DNA of 64,000 nucleotides from Streptomyces sp. NBC_00083 (GTDB lineage Bacteria; Actinomycetota; Actinomycetes; Streptomycetales; Streptomycetaceae): positions 1,302,001 through 1,366,000 of the forward strand of contig NZ_JAPELY010000002.1 in NCBI RefSeq assembly GCF_026343295.1. Reading direction: 5' to 3'. Both the position numbers and the translations under genes were made by a program. The notes beneath the pieces were generated by a model. The model ran no database searches, was not told the origin of the DNA, and worked only from the letters and a program-made list of their open reading frames with translations. This document shows, piece by piece, positions 45,641-54,279 of this stretch (position 1 is the first letter of the stretch; the number at the start of each line of letters is the position of its first letter).

Positions 45641-45690
45641 GGGTTCGTGCCACCAGTGATCCACCAGCGCAGGCGAGGACGTAGGAACGC

Positions 45691-46935
45691 ATGAGGTCAG
45701 GAATCCGCCGAGCGGGCCGGGACGACGCGACCGCGAGGGCGATCGGTCCGAGACGTGTCGTCGCGGTGATCGGCGCGTGGGCCGTTGTGGCGGGCGCCCT
45801 GGCACCGCATGCCTTCGCCGACGATGTCGCGCCGAAACAGTGGTACCTCGCGGCCATGCATGCATCGGACATGTGGAAGGTCAGCACGGGCAAGGGCATC
45901 AAGGTCGCCGTCGTGGACTCGGGCGTCAATCCGGACACTGCTTCCCTGAAGGGCCAGGTGCTCACCGGGGAAGCCCCGAAGGCGGCCTCGTACGGAGCGA
46001 CCAAGGACTACGACGGGCACGGAACGACCATGGCTGAGTTGATCGCCGGGACGGGGAAGGCAGGCGGCCTCAAGGGACTCGCCCCCGATGCCAAGATCAT
46101 TCCTTTTCGCATCGCCTATGACTCCTGGAAGGACGAAGCGGAGAAGAAGCTCACGCAATCGGCAGCCGCGGCCATTCGTGCCGCCGCGGACTCGGATGCG
46201 AAGATCATCAACCTCTCCTTCGGTGGCGCCGGCTCAAGGTCCGAGGACGCGGATGCGGTCAAGTACGCCCTGTCCAAAGGAAAGCTGCTGTTCGCGGCGA
46301 CCGGTAATGACGGGGCGACCAATGACTTCTACCGTGACTTCCCTGCCGCCTACCCAGGCGTGGTCGGCGTCAGCGCGGCGGACGAGAGCGGCACCGTCAC
46401 TCATTTCTCCCAGGCGGGTGACTACATCGACCTGGCGTCCCCGGGACAGAACGTGCCTGCCTGGTGCGACACCACCTTCACGAGCTACTGCGACGGTCGC
46501 GGCACCAGCCAAGCCTCGGCCATCGCCTCCGCCTCCGCCGCCCTCATCTGGTCCGCCCACCCGTCCTGGACCGCCGACCAGGTGCTCCGGACGATGATCG
46601 ACACCGCCGGGCGGTCCTGGGACAAGGACAAGCCCAGCAAGTACCTCGGCTACGGCCTCATCCGGCCCCGCCTGGTGCTGGAGAAGCCGGGCATCGACCC
46701 CGGTCCCGCCGGCGTCGACCCCGTCTCGCTGGAGCACGGGGGAAGCGCCGCCACCCCCGCCGTGCCGAGTTCGCCCGCGTCCCCGGCGCGCGGGCCCGTC
46801 GCCGGGGGCAAGGAGCAGGGCGGCGGCAACACCCCCTGGGCCATCGGCGGAGTCGCCGCCGGGCTCGTCGCGATCGGCGCCGGCGTGTTCGCGGCGATCA
46901 GGACCCGGCGGCGCAGCGCGCATCCGCACGCGTAG
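45691..46935 (+). CDS. Second mycosin-type membrane-anchored subtilisin-like protease
   Basis: A 414-residue S8 protease with signal/anchor segment (about residues 20-43), triad Asp ~76 (VVDSGVN), His ~110 (GHGTTMAE) and Ser ~273 (GTSQAS), and a C-terminal helix (WAIGGVAAGLVAIGAGVFAAI, about 386-406) plus basic tail. Only about the same length as the first mycosin and clearly a different lineage. It follows the candidate substrate gene by 50 bases, which suggests it acts on that protein. Codon use is less GC-rich up to about the Ser codon (46.5 kb) and normal thereafter, so the gene itself looks mosaic. Confidence 0.9.
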   Translation: MRSGIRRAGRDDATARAIGPRRVVAVIGAWAVVAGALAPHAFADDVAPKQWYLAAMHASDMWKVSTGKGIKVAVVDSGVNPDTASLKGQVLTGEAPKAASYGATKDYDGHGTTMAELIAGTGKAGGLKGLAPDAKIIPFRIAYDSWKDEAEKKLTQSAAAAIRAAADSDAKIINLSFGGAGSRSEDADAVKYALSKGKLLFAATGNDGATNDFYRDFPAAYPGVVGVSAADESGTVTHFSQAGDYIDLASPGQNVPAWCDTTFTSYCDGRGTSQASAIASASAALIWSAHPSWTADQVLRTMIDTAGRSWDKDKPSKYLGYGLIRPRLVLEKPGIDPGPAGVDPVSLEHGGSAATPAVPSSPASPARGPVAGGKEQGGGNTPWAIGGVAAGLVAIGAGVFAAIRTRRRSAHPHA

Positions 46936-47002
46936 CCGCACCACGACCACTAGCCACAGCCGGCGCAGCAGCGCCACTCAACCCATCGAAGGGAAGCCGC
47001 AC

Positions 47003-47368
47003 ATGGCGAAGGACCAGCTTGTAACAGACAGCGAGATGATCCATCTCGAGAACGAGATCGTGCAGAAGTTCGAGTCGGTGAAGGGGCAGCTCAAGACGCT
47101 GCAAGGCGTCATCGACAGCCTCGAAGGCGCCTGGGACGGCATCGGCGCCGGTGCCTTCAACGGCAAGCAGACGGACATCAACAACAACATGGTGGGGATC
47201 GGCAAAGACCTGCTGGACTTCCTGGAAGCGATGAAGGCGACGCGCACCGGCAAGGGCAACACCGACCACGAGGTCTTCCAGGCCCTCAGGGGCGTCGATG
47301 TCGTGGAGGGCTACTCCGGTGACCCGACCGCCACGGCCGCGATGAGCTCGAGCCTCAGCACCTACTAG
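47003..47368 (+). CDS. esxB: WXG100-family secreted protein, first of pair
   Basis: A 121-residue WXG100 protein: helix, Trp-Asp-Gly turn at residue 44 (LEGAWDGIGAGAFNG), helix, then a ~35-residue C-terminal extension (HEVFQALRGVDVVEGYSGDPTATAAMSSSLSTY). It should form a helical-hairpin heterodimer with the next gene product and be exported by the ESX machine. In S. coelicolor such a pair (esxBA) is required for normal sporulation; the symbol follows that published operon order from memory and could be swapped. No clear YxxxD/E motif here. Confidence 0.88.
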   Translation: MAKDQLVTDSEMIHLENEIVQKFESVKGQLKTLQGVIDSLEGAWDGIGAGAFNGKQTDINNNMVGIGKDLLDFLEAMKATRTGKGNTDHEVFQALRGVDVVEGYSGDPTATAAMSSSLSTY

Positions 47369-47447
47369 AAGGCGGGCCGGGCCCGCGACGGCCCGGAACG
47401 CCACGCGGTTACCACCAGCTCAATCCACCACAGAGACAGGGGAAGCC

Positions 47448-47750
47448 ATGCCCGATTACAGCGGCGATGTCCTCGGAGTGACGTACAGCAGCCTCAACGA
47501 CGCGGCTTCCGCCATCAAGCTCCAGGCGCATCGGCTCCAGCAGGACCTCGACGAGATCAAAGCGCTTGTCGGCAGGGCCGCCGTGAACTGGCACGGTGAG
47601 GCCCACGAGGCCTTCGCGACGAAGCAGAAGGACTGGGACATCAGGGCCCACGCCGTCCAGACATCGCTGAAGCAGATCGCCGACGCCGTTACCCAGGCGG
47701 CTCCGACCTACCAGGCCGGCGACCGCAAGGCGGCCAGCCACTTCCAGTAG
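47448..47750 (+). CDS. esxA: WXG100-family secreted protein, second of pair
   Basis: A 100-residue WXG100 protein with canonical length, the Trp-His-Gly turn at residue 48 (AAVNWHGEAHEAF) and a C-terminal YxxxD motif (YQAGD, about residue 87) that is the general type VII export signal. It is therefore likely the signal-bearing partner of the heterodimer with the preceding protein. Seventy-nine bases separate the two genes, and both are probably cotranscribed. A bidirectional terminator hairpin follows. Confidence 0.9.
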   Translation: MPDYSGDVLGVTYSSLNDAASAIKLQAHRLQQDLDEIKALVGRAAVNWHGEAHEAFATKQKDWDIRAHAVQTSLKQIADAVTQAAPTYQAGDRKAASHFQ

Positions 47751-47773
47751 GGGAGCCGGGCGGCAGGCGGGAC

Positions 47774-47804
47774 GGGGTGGGCGCGCGCGGGAGGCGCCCA
47801 CCCC
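47774..47804. terminator. Bidirectional terminator between esxA and bldB
   Basis: A perfect 11-bp stem GGGGTGGGCGC/GCGCCCACCCC with loop GCGCGGGAG between convergent genes, 23 bases after the WXG100 gene. Confidence 0.8.
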
Positions 47805-47859
47805 GTTCGGCGTTCCCGTACCGCGCGGGAGACGCCCGCCCGTAAGGCGTTCCGGCCCG

Positions 47860-48162
47860 CTACTCCGCCGGCGCTTCCAGCCCCCCGTTGCGTACGGAGG
47901 GCTCCAGGTCGAACTCCCCGTCCCGCGCGCCCAGGACGAACGCCTGCCACTCCGCCTCGGTGTACCGCAGCACCGTGCCGGGGTCCACGGAGGACCGCAT
48001 CGCCACGGCGCCGGCCGGCAGATAGGCGATCTCGACCCGCTCCTCGTCCTCGGACGTGCCCGGAGCGCTGTGCCATTCGACCCCCGAGATGTCGAGCGCG
48101 TACAGCTCGTTCTTCTCGCGCTCCTTGCGCTCCCGCAGTTCCGTGTCCTGTTCCTCAGCCAT
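47860..48162 (-). CDS. bldB: Developmental regulator BldB (DUF397-type)
   Basis: A 100-residue acidic protein matching BldB: charged N-terminus (AEEQDTELRERKEREKNELYALDISGVEW), then a DUF397-like core with AMRSSVDPGTVLRYTEAEWQAFVLGARDGEFD (about residues 54-85). BldB is needed in S. coelicolor for aerial hyphae, antibiotic production and catabolite control, acts as a dimer and is reported to repress its own expression; its biochemical role is unclear. It lies between the WXG100 pair and eccC. An 11-bp inverted repeat flanks its probable promoter. The last ~12 residues extend past the motif. Confidence 0.92.
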   Translation of the reverse strand: MAEEQDTELRERKEREKNELYALDISGVEWHSAPGTSEDEERVEIAYLPAGAVAMRSSVDPGTVLRYTEAEWQAFVLGARDGEFDLEPSVRNGGLEAPAE

Positions 48163-48191
48163 GACGGAGCGATTCCTTCCAGACGTAGCGA

Positions 48192-48234
48192 CGACCTGCC
48201 AACCGGCCGTCCGATCAGCCTACTTGGCAGGTCG
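48192..48234 (-). promoter_or_regulatory. Inverted-repeat operator candidate at the bldB promoter
   Basis: Perfect 11-bp arms CGACCTGCCAA (48192-48202) and TTGGCAGGTCG (48224-48234) with a 21-base spacer, upstream of the bldB start. Read on the minus strand, a -10-like TAGGCT (48222-48217) lies one base inside the upstream arm, so one arm would cover the -10/-35 spacer and the other the early transcribed region. Confidence 0.55.
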
Positions 48235-48347
48235 CGGCGGGGATGGGGAGCCGGTGAGAATCACGAGAACGGGTTCGTGGCGGGGCGCCGCCCCACATCT
48301 CCCCGGGGTCGGGGACGGCCGCGGGGCCGGCCCCCTTCAGAACCCCC

Positions 48348-51300
48348 TCAGTTCCCGTCCTCCATCAACCCCGTCTGCACCAGCGGCTTCCCCCGCCGGC
48401 GGGAGACGAAGGTGCCGCGGCCCGTCGGCATCGGGCGGGGGCGGACGCCCGCGAGGATGTCGCCCTCGCCGGGGTCGCCGGCCAGGACGACGCCCTGGGC
48501 GCCCAGCTCCTTCATGCGCTGGATGAACGGTTCGTACGCGGCGCGGCCCGCGCCCGCCGTGGAGCGGGCGATGATGAAGCGCACCCCCACGTCACGCGCG
48601 AACGGCAGCATCTCGGTGAGCTTGCCCAACGGGTTGCCGCTGGACGTCGACACCAGGTCGTAGTCGTCGACGACGACGTACACCGTGGGCCCTCGCCACC
48701 AGCTGCGGTCGCGCAACTGCTGCGCCGTGACGTCCGCGCTGGGCGCCCGGCGCTTCATCAGGTCGGCCAGCGCGTCCATGTGATGGTCCATGGCGTTCGA
48801 CATGGGGATGTACTCGGCCAGGTGGGACGCCGGGGTCACATCGAGCAGGGCGCGCCGGTTGTCCACCACGAACAGCTTGCACGCGTCGCCCTCGTACCGC
48901 TGGGTGAGCTGGGTGATCAGGAGGCGCAGCAGGTTCGACTTGCCGGACTCGCCCTCGCCGAAAATCATGAAGAACGGGTCCTGCTCGAAGTCGACGAAGA
49001 CCGGCTCCAGGTTGTTCTCGTCGAGCGCGAAGGCGATACCGCGCTCCGGGAAGGCGTGGCCCGGCGGCAGCTGCGCCGCGGGGAGTTCACGCGGAAGGAG
49101 GCGGACCGCGGGTGCGCCGGGTGCGGTCCAGTGCCGGGTGACCTCGGTGGCGAGGGCGCGGGTCGCGTCGGCGATGTCGGTGTCGGACTGGAGGCCGTCG
49201 ATGCGCGGCACGGCCGCCATGAAGTGCGTCTTCTGCGGGGTCTGGCCACGGCCGGGCACGCCCATGGGGACGTTGGCGGCGACCTTGCGGTCGAACTCGG
49301 AGTCCATGGTGTCGCCGAGCCGCAGTTCGAGGCGGTTCACGAGGTGGTCCTTGAGGTTGGCCCTGACCTCCATCGAGCGGGACGCCGTCACCACCAGGTG
49401 GACGCCGTAGCCGAGGCCGCGGGCCGCGATGTCCAGGACGACCTGTTCGAGGCCCTCGTACTCGGTACGGAAGTTGCCCCAGCCGTCGATGACGAGGAAC
49501 ACATCGCCCCACGGCTGGTCGGTGACCGAGATGGTGCCGCGTGCCCGGCGGGAGCGGAAGTCGGCGATCGAGGCGATGCCGGCCGAGCGGAAGTACTCCT
49601 CGCGGCGGGTCAGCACGCCGTACACCTCGGCCACCGTGCGCCGCACCCGCTCCGGGTCCAGGCGGGACGCGACGCCGCCGACGTGGGGGAGCCCGGAGAC
49701 CGCGGCCATGCCGCCGCCGCCGAAGTCGAGCCCGTAGAACTGCACCTCCTGCGGGGTGTGGGTGAGCGCGAACGACGCGATCAGGGTCCGTACCAGGGTC
49801 GACTTGCCGGACTGCGGGCCGCCCAGGATCTGCAGATGGCCGGCGGCGCCCGAGAAGTCGCACCACAGCGGGTCGCGGCGCTGCTCGTACGGCTTGTCGA
49901 CCAGGCCGACCGGCACCACGAGCCGTCCCGCCCCCTCGAAGTCGGGCTGGGTCAGTCCCCGGCCCGGCACCGGGGCGAGGCCCGGCAGCAGCGAGTCGAG
50001 CGCCGGCGGGCTGTCCAGCGGCGGCAGCCACACCTGGTGCGCGGCGGGGCCCCGCGCTTCGAGGCGGCGCACGATGACGTCGAGCACCGTGTCGGCGAGC
50101 GCGTCGTCGGTGCGCGGCCCGCTCTCGCCGCGCGGCCCCGGCACGGTCGGCGGGGCGTACGTCACCGGCACCTCGGCGGCGGTGAACAGCACCGGGCGCC
50201 GGTCCACGGGCACCGGACCGCCGAGCGCGGCGGAACGGTCGGCGCCCGTGCGGTACACACCGGACACGTACGCCGCCTTGAAGCGGGTCATCTCGTCGGT
50301 GCCGAACTTCAGATAGCCGGAGCCGGGCACGCTCGGCAGGTGGTAGGCGTCGGGGACGCCGAGCGCGGCGCGCGACTCGGCGGCGGAGAAGGTGCGCAGA
50401 CCGACCCGGTAGGACAGGTACGTCTCCAGGCCGCGCAGCCGGCCCTCCTCCAGGCGCTGCGAGGCGAGCAGCAGATGGACGCCGAGCGAGCGGCCGATGC
50501 GGCCGATCTGCACGAACATCTCGATGAAGTCGGGCTTGGCGGTGAGCAGTTCGCTGAACTCGTCGATGACCAGGACCAGCGACGGCACGGGCTGCAGCGG
50601 GGCGCCGGCGAGCCGGGCCCGCTCGTAGTCGTGGATGTTGGCGTAGTTGCCGGCGTCGCGCAGCATCTCCTGGCGGCGGTTGAGCTCGCCGCGGATCGAG
50701 TCGCCCATGCGGTCGACGAGGGTGAGGTCGTCGGCGAGGTTGGTGATGACGGCCGCGACGTGGGGCATCTGCGCCATGCCGGCGAAGGTCGCGCCGCCCT
50801 TGAAGTCGGCGAGGACGAAGTTGAGGGTCTCCGACGAGTGCGTCACCGCGAGGCCGAGGACCAGGGTGCGCAGCAGCTCCGACTTGCCGGAACCGGTCGC
50901 GCCGACGCACAGGCCGTGCGGGCCCATGCCGTCCTGCGCGGCCTCCTTCAGGTCGAGCATGACGGGCCGCCCGTCCTCACCCACCCCGATGGGCACCCGC
51001 AGCCGCTCCGAAGCGGAGCGCGGCCGCCAGGTGCGGGCTGTGTCCACCGAGTCCGCGTCGCCCAGGCTCAGCAGGTCGGTGAACTCCAGGTTGGCCAGCA
51101 GCGGTTCGTCGTCGTCGCCGCCCGAGGCCATGCGCAGCGGGGCCAGCTGGCGGGCGAGCGCGTCGGCGGACTCGTACGACAGCAGGTCGGGCGTGCCCTC
51201 GTACACGAGGCCGTGGCCCGACTCCAGGCGCAGCGTGCGCGGGTGCACGACGACCGCCAGGTCGCCGCGCGCGCCGGTGAGCTCACCGGGCACGACCTCG

Positions 51301-52322
51301 ACGACGGTGACGCCCTGCAGACCCTCGGCCGACGCCAGCACCGACATCGGGGGCGGCGACACCCCGTCGAGGACGACGACGATGTGCGGCTCCTCCGGCA
51401 GCGGCGCGCCCTCCGGGTGGAAGCGCGGCCGTCCGGTGAGGCGCGGCGCGAGGAGTTCTTCCAGTTCGGCCGCGCTGCGGCTGATCAGACGCCGGCTGCC
51501 CGCACCGTCGGTGAGACCCGGCGCCTGGGTGTGCGGAAGCCACTTCGTCCACTCCCAGTGCGCCGTCGCGGACGGCGACGCGGCGACCGCGATCACCAGG
51601 TCCTCGGGGGAGTGCAGCGCGGCGAGCGATGCGGTCAGGGCGCGCGCCGACGCCCGTACCGTCTGCGCCTCCCCGCTGACCGTCACGTGGTAGAAGGCGC
51701 GCAACGACACCGCCATCGGCAGGTCCTCGACCGTCTGATGGGTGGCCAGGAACCGCTGCATGGCGCCGGCCGTCAGCGGCTCCAGCTGGTCGACCGGCGC
51801 GGTCTGCGGCGGCACGAGCGCCGTCGCCAGCGTCTGCGGCCCGAGCCCGACACGGACCTGCCCGAAGTCCTCGTCGCCCGCGCGGCGCTCCCACACCCGG
51901 CTGCCCTCGGCCACCAGCGCCCACAGCTGCTCGGGCGAGGGGTGCAGGTAGTACTGCGCGTCCCGCTGCTTGTGCGCGGCCCGCGCCGCCGCCCGCCGCG
52001 TCTGGCCGAGATAGCGCAGATAGTCGCGGCGCATGTCCGCCAACTGCCCCTGCGAGCCCTTGCGGTAGCGGATGATCATCGCCACCGACATGGCCACCGT
52101 CGAGGCGACCATCACCATGCCCATGATCTTCATGAACGGCTGGCTGTTCGGCATGAAGAAGAACACCACGGAGCCCCCCATGCCCAGCATGGGCAGGAGT
52201 TGCATCAGCGCACCCTCCTGCTGACCGCGTGGCAGCTCCGGCGGAGACTGGAGGACGACCTCCTCCGTCGGCACCTCGGAAGGCAGCGCCCGTGGCGGCC
52301 GCTTGACGATGATGTGACTCAC
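48348..52322 (-). CDS. eccC: Type VII secretion FtsK/SpoIIIE ATPase EccC
   Basis: A 1324-residue motor ATPase of the ESX machine, the fused EccCa-EccCb type. Two transmembrane helices lie near residues 45-90 (MGGSVVFFFMPN; MGMVMVASTVAMSVAMII). Three ATPase domains follow: D1 with GATGSGKSELL (~475) and Walker B VLVIDEFSEL; D2 with GGPQSGKSTL (~837) and FLVIDGWGNF; D3 with GEGESGKSNL (~1124) and YVVVDDYDLV. Only D1 keeps the catalytic acidic pair DE, as in other EccC proteins where D2/D3 bind substrate. The start is GTG. Divergent from eccD. Confidence 0.96.
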   Translation of the reverse strand: MSHIIVKRPPRALPSEVPTEEVVLQSPPELPRGQQEGALMQLLPMLGMGGSVVFFFMPNSQPFMKIMGMVMVASTVAMSVAMIIRYRKGSQGQLADMRRDYLRYLGQTRRAAARAAHKQRDAQYYLHPSPEQLWALVAEGSRVWERRAGDEDFGQVRVGLGPQTLATALVPPQTAPVDQLEPLTAGAMQRFLATHQTVEDLPMAVSLRAFYHVTVSGEAQTVRASARALTASLAALHSPEDLVIAVAASPSATAHWEWTKWLPHTQAPGLTDGAGSRRLISRSAAELEELLAPRLTGRPRFHPEGAPLPEEPHIVVVLDGVSPPPMSVLASAEGLQGVTVVEVVPGELTGARGDLAVVVHPRTLRLESGHGLVYEGTPDLLSYESADALARQLAPLRMASGGDDDEPLLANLEFTDLLSLGDADSVDTARTWRPRSASERLRVPIGVGEDGRPVMLDLKEAAQDGMGPHGLCVGATGSGKSELLRTLVLGLAVTHSSETLNFVLADFKGGATFAGMAQMPHVAAVITNLADDLTLVDRMGDSIRGELNRRQEMLRDAGNYANIHDYERARLAGAPLQPVPSLVLVIDEFSELLTAKPDFIEMFVQIGRIGRSLGVHLLLASQRLEEGRLRGLETYLSYRVGLRTFSAAESRAALGVPDAYHLPSVPGSGYLKFGTDEMTRFKAAYVSGVYRTGADRSAALGGPVPVDRRPVLFTAAEVPVTYAPPTVPGPRGESGPRTDDALADTVLDVIVRRLEARGPAAHQVWLPPLDSPPALDSLLPGLAPVPGRGLTQPDFEGAGRLVVPVGLVDKPYEQRRDPLWCDFSGAAGHLQILGGPQSGKSTLVRTLIASFALTHTPQEVQFYGLDFGGGGMAAVSGLPHVGGVASRLDPERVRRTVAEVYGVLTRREEYFRSAGIASIADFRSRRARGTISVTDQPWGDVFLVIDGWGNFRTEYEGLEQVVLDIAARGLGYGVHLVVTASRSMEVRANLKDHLVNRLELRLGDTMDSEFDRKVAANVPMGVPGRGQTPQKTHFMAAVPRIDGLQSDTDIADATRALATEVTRHWTAPGAPAVRLLPRELPAAQLPPGHAFPERGIAFALDENNLEPVFVDFEQDPFFMIFGEGESGKSNLLRLLITQLTQRYEGDACKLFVVDNRRALLDVTPASHLAEYIPMSNAMDHHMDALADLMKRRAPSADVTAQQLRDRSWWRGPTVYVVVDDYDLVSTSSGNPLGKLTEMLPFARDVGVRFIIARSTAGAGRAAYEPFIQRMKELGAQGVVLAGDPGEGDILAGVRPRPMPTGRGTFVSRRRGKPLVQTGLMEDGN

Positions 52323-52567
52323 AACGCACCAATTCCCTTGGCAGTCGTAGAAGTTCAGCTCGCCGCCCCGTGTCCGGCGAACGCCGACCGCCCGGGAATC
52401 CTACTGACATCCGATGTGACCGGCTGGGGATAGGGTGCGCTCTGGGACGTCAGCACCCGCGAACCGAGCGACGAAACCGGGCAATTGACACCCCGGGGGA
52501 GCGCCGGCGTTCGGGGCGGCGTACGCATCGCAAACGCAAGCGCACACAACAGCAGGGGGAGCCGAGG
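52323..52567. promoter_or_regulatory. Divergent promoter region between eccC and eccD
   Basis: 245 bases must hold both promoters. A TAGGGT near 52432-52437 (plus strand) and a TAGGAT near 52400 (minus strand) are plausible -10 elements. No -35 or operator is convincing. Confidence 0.35.
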
Positions 52568-54067
52568 GTGAGCACGACGACCACCGCGACGACGGCCGCC
52601 GAGCCGAACCGGCCGGCCCAGGCAACCGGGGCGGGGCTCGGATTCTGCCGGGTCACGATCGTCGCTCCGGACGGCCGCATCGACGTGGCCCTGCCCGACG
52701 ACATCCCGGTCGCCGACATCTACCCCGAGATCCTGCGCCTCGCCCAGCAGAGCCCCGCCGAGGGCGCCCCCGTCGGCTACTCCCTCGTACGCCGCGACGG
52801 CACCGTCCTCGACAGCGCCCGCTCGTTCGCCGCCCAGTCGATCCTCGACGGCGAACTGCTCACCCTGCGCCCCTTCTCCCAATCGCTGCCCCCCGCCGTC
52901 TTCGACGACGTGTCCGAGGCCGTCGCCTCCGCGGTCACCCAGGACCGCACCCTGTGGAACAGCGACCTGACCCGTGCCGCGGGACTCATCGGCGGCGGCA
53001 TCCTGCCCGCGCTGCTCGCCTTCGCCGCCTGGAGCGGCGACCCGCGCCACGACATGCACGGCCTGCCCGGCATCCTCGCCGCCGTCGCCGGGGTGCTGCT
53101 GCTCACCCTCGCCGCCGTCCGCGCCCGGATCTACGACGACCAGCTCTCCGCCGTCGCCCTCGGCCTCGGCTCGCTGCCCAACATCGCCGTGGCCGGCTCC
53201 GGCCTCCTGCCGCTCGCCGCCCACCACGGCATCGGCCGGCTCCAGATGCTGCTCGCCTGCGCCGCCGTCCTCATCGCCTCCCTCGTCCTCACCCTGCTCT
53301 CGCCCCGCGGCGACGGGCCCTTCGTCGCGTTCGTCCTCGCCTCCGCGGTCGGCGCGCTCGTCGTGTTCACGGCGATCCTCACCGACATGACGCCCAGCGA
53401 GACCGCCGCGGTCGCCGCCCAGCTCGCCGTCGGCGCGCTCGCCTTCCTGCCCGGACTCTCCATGCGCTTCGCCCGGCTGCCCATCGGCTTCGACGCGCCC
53501 CACGGCTCCCAGCGCGACGCCGACGACGACGCCACCGCGCAGCCCGTCGACGCCGAACGCATCGCCGCTCAGGCCCGGCGCGGCCACGAACTGCTCGTCG
53601 GCCTCGTCGGCGGCTGCGCCGTCCTCGCCGTCACGGGCGCCGCGGTCCTCGGCTTCAGCGACGGCACCTGGGGCCGGCTGCTCGCCCTGGCGACCGGCGT
53701 CGCCCTGCTGATGCGCGCCCACCTCTTCCGCTACACCGCGCAGGTCGCCGCCACCCTCGCCGCCGGCCTCGGCGCCCTGGTCCTGCTCGGCCTCGGCCTG
53801 TGCGTCAACGCGCCGCGCGGCCTCATGGCGGACGCGCTCAAGGGCGACACCTCCGGCCTCGACATCCACACGCTGTGGCTGGTCGCCGCGATCGCCGCCG
53901 CCGCGGCCCTGGTCACCGCCATCGCGCTGATCGTGCCGAACCGCGGCGTCACCCCGTTCTGGGGCCGCTTCCTGGAGATCGCCGAAGGCTTCGTCCTGCT
54001 CACCCTGCTGCCGCTGACCCTGGCCGTCTTCGACGTGTACGCCCGCGCCCGCGCCCTGACCAGCTGA
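52568..54067 (+). CDS. eccD: Type VII secretion integral membrane protein EccD
   Basis: A 499-residue EccD: an N-terminal ubiquitin-like (YukD) domain (about residues 25-105, CRVTIVAPDGRIDVALPDDIPVADIYPEIL) followed by about eleven transmembrane helices starting at LIGGGILPALLAFAAW (about 140). It dimerises to form the membrane channel vestibule of the ESX complex. The GTG start follows an AGCAGGGGGAGCCGAGG ribosome-binding region. Last ESX gene in the window and divergent from eccC. Confidence 0.94.
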   Translation: MSTTTTATTAAEPNRPAQATGAGLGFCRVTIVAPDGRIDVALPDDIPVADIYPEILRLAQQSPAEGAPVGYSLVRRDGTVLDSARSFAAQSILDGELLTLRPFSQSLPPAVFDDVSEAVASAVTQDRTLWNSDLTRAAGLIGGGILPALLAFAAWSGDPRHDMHGLPGILAAVAGVLLLTLAAVRARIYDDQLSAVALGLGSLPNIAVAGSGLLPLAAHHGIGRLQMLLACAAVLIASLVLTLLSPRGDGPFVAFVLASAVGALVVFTAILTDMTPSETAAVAAQLAVGALAFLPGLSMRFARLPIGFDAPHGSQRDADDDATAQPVDAERIAAQARRGHELLVGLVGGCAVLAVTGAAVLGFSDGTWGRLLALATGVALLMRAHLFRYTAQVAATLAAGLGALVLLGLGLCVNAPRGLMADALKGDTSGLDIHTLWLVAAIAAAAALVTAIALIVPNRGVTPFWGRFLEIAEGFVLLTLLPLTLAVFDVYARARALTS

Positions 54068-54108
54068 CCCCGCGCCGCCGCCCGCCCACCCGCACCGGCC
54101 GCCACCGG

Positions 54109-54138
54109 GTCAACCGCCACCCGGGGTGCTGGTACGCT
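54109..54138 (+). promoter_or_regulatory. Candidate rpsO promoter
   Basis: GTCAAC (54109-54114) and TACGCT (54133-54138) with an 18-base spacer, about 140 bases before rpsO. The -35 match to TTGACA is weak. Confidence 0.35.
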
Positions 54139-54279
54139 GTGTGACGGCCGTTTGTGTACGCGTTTCCGGAGCATCTGGAAGCTGCGCTCATCGGACCCTC
54201 GCTCGCGAGTCACGGAAGCTCCCCAGAGATCAAGACCTGGGGCACTCGTGGGCGCATCGAACAATACTGAGGAGTAAGC

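Noticed and set aside
48780..52433. A 1217-codon plus-strand frame antisense to eccC
   Set aside because: EccC on the minus strand has three clear ATPase domains and correct length; the antisense frame has none.
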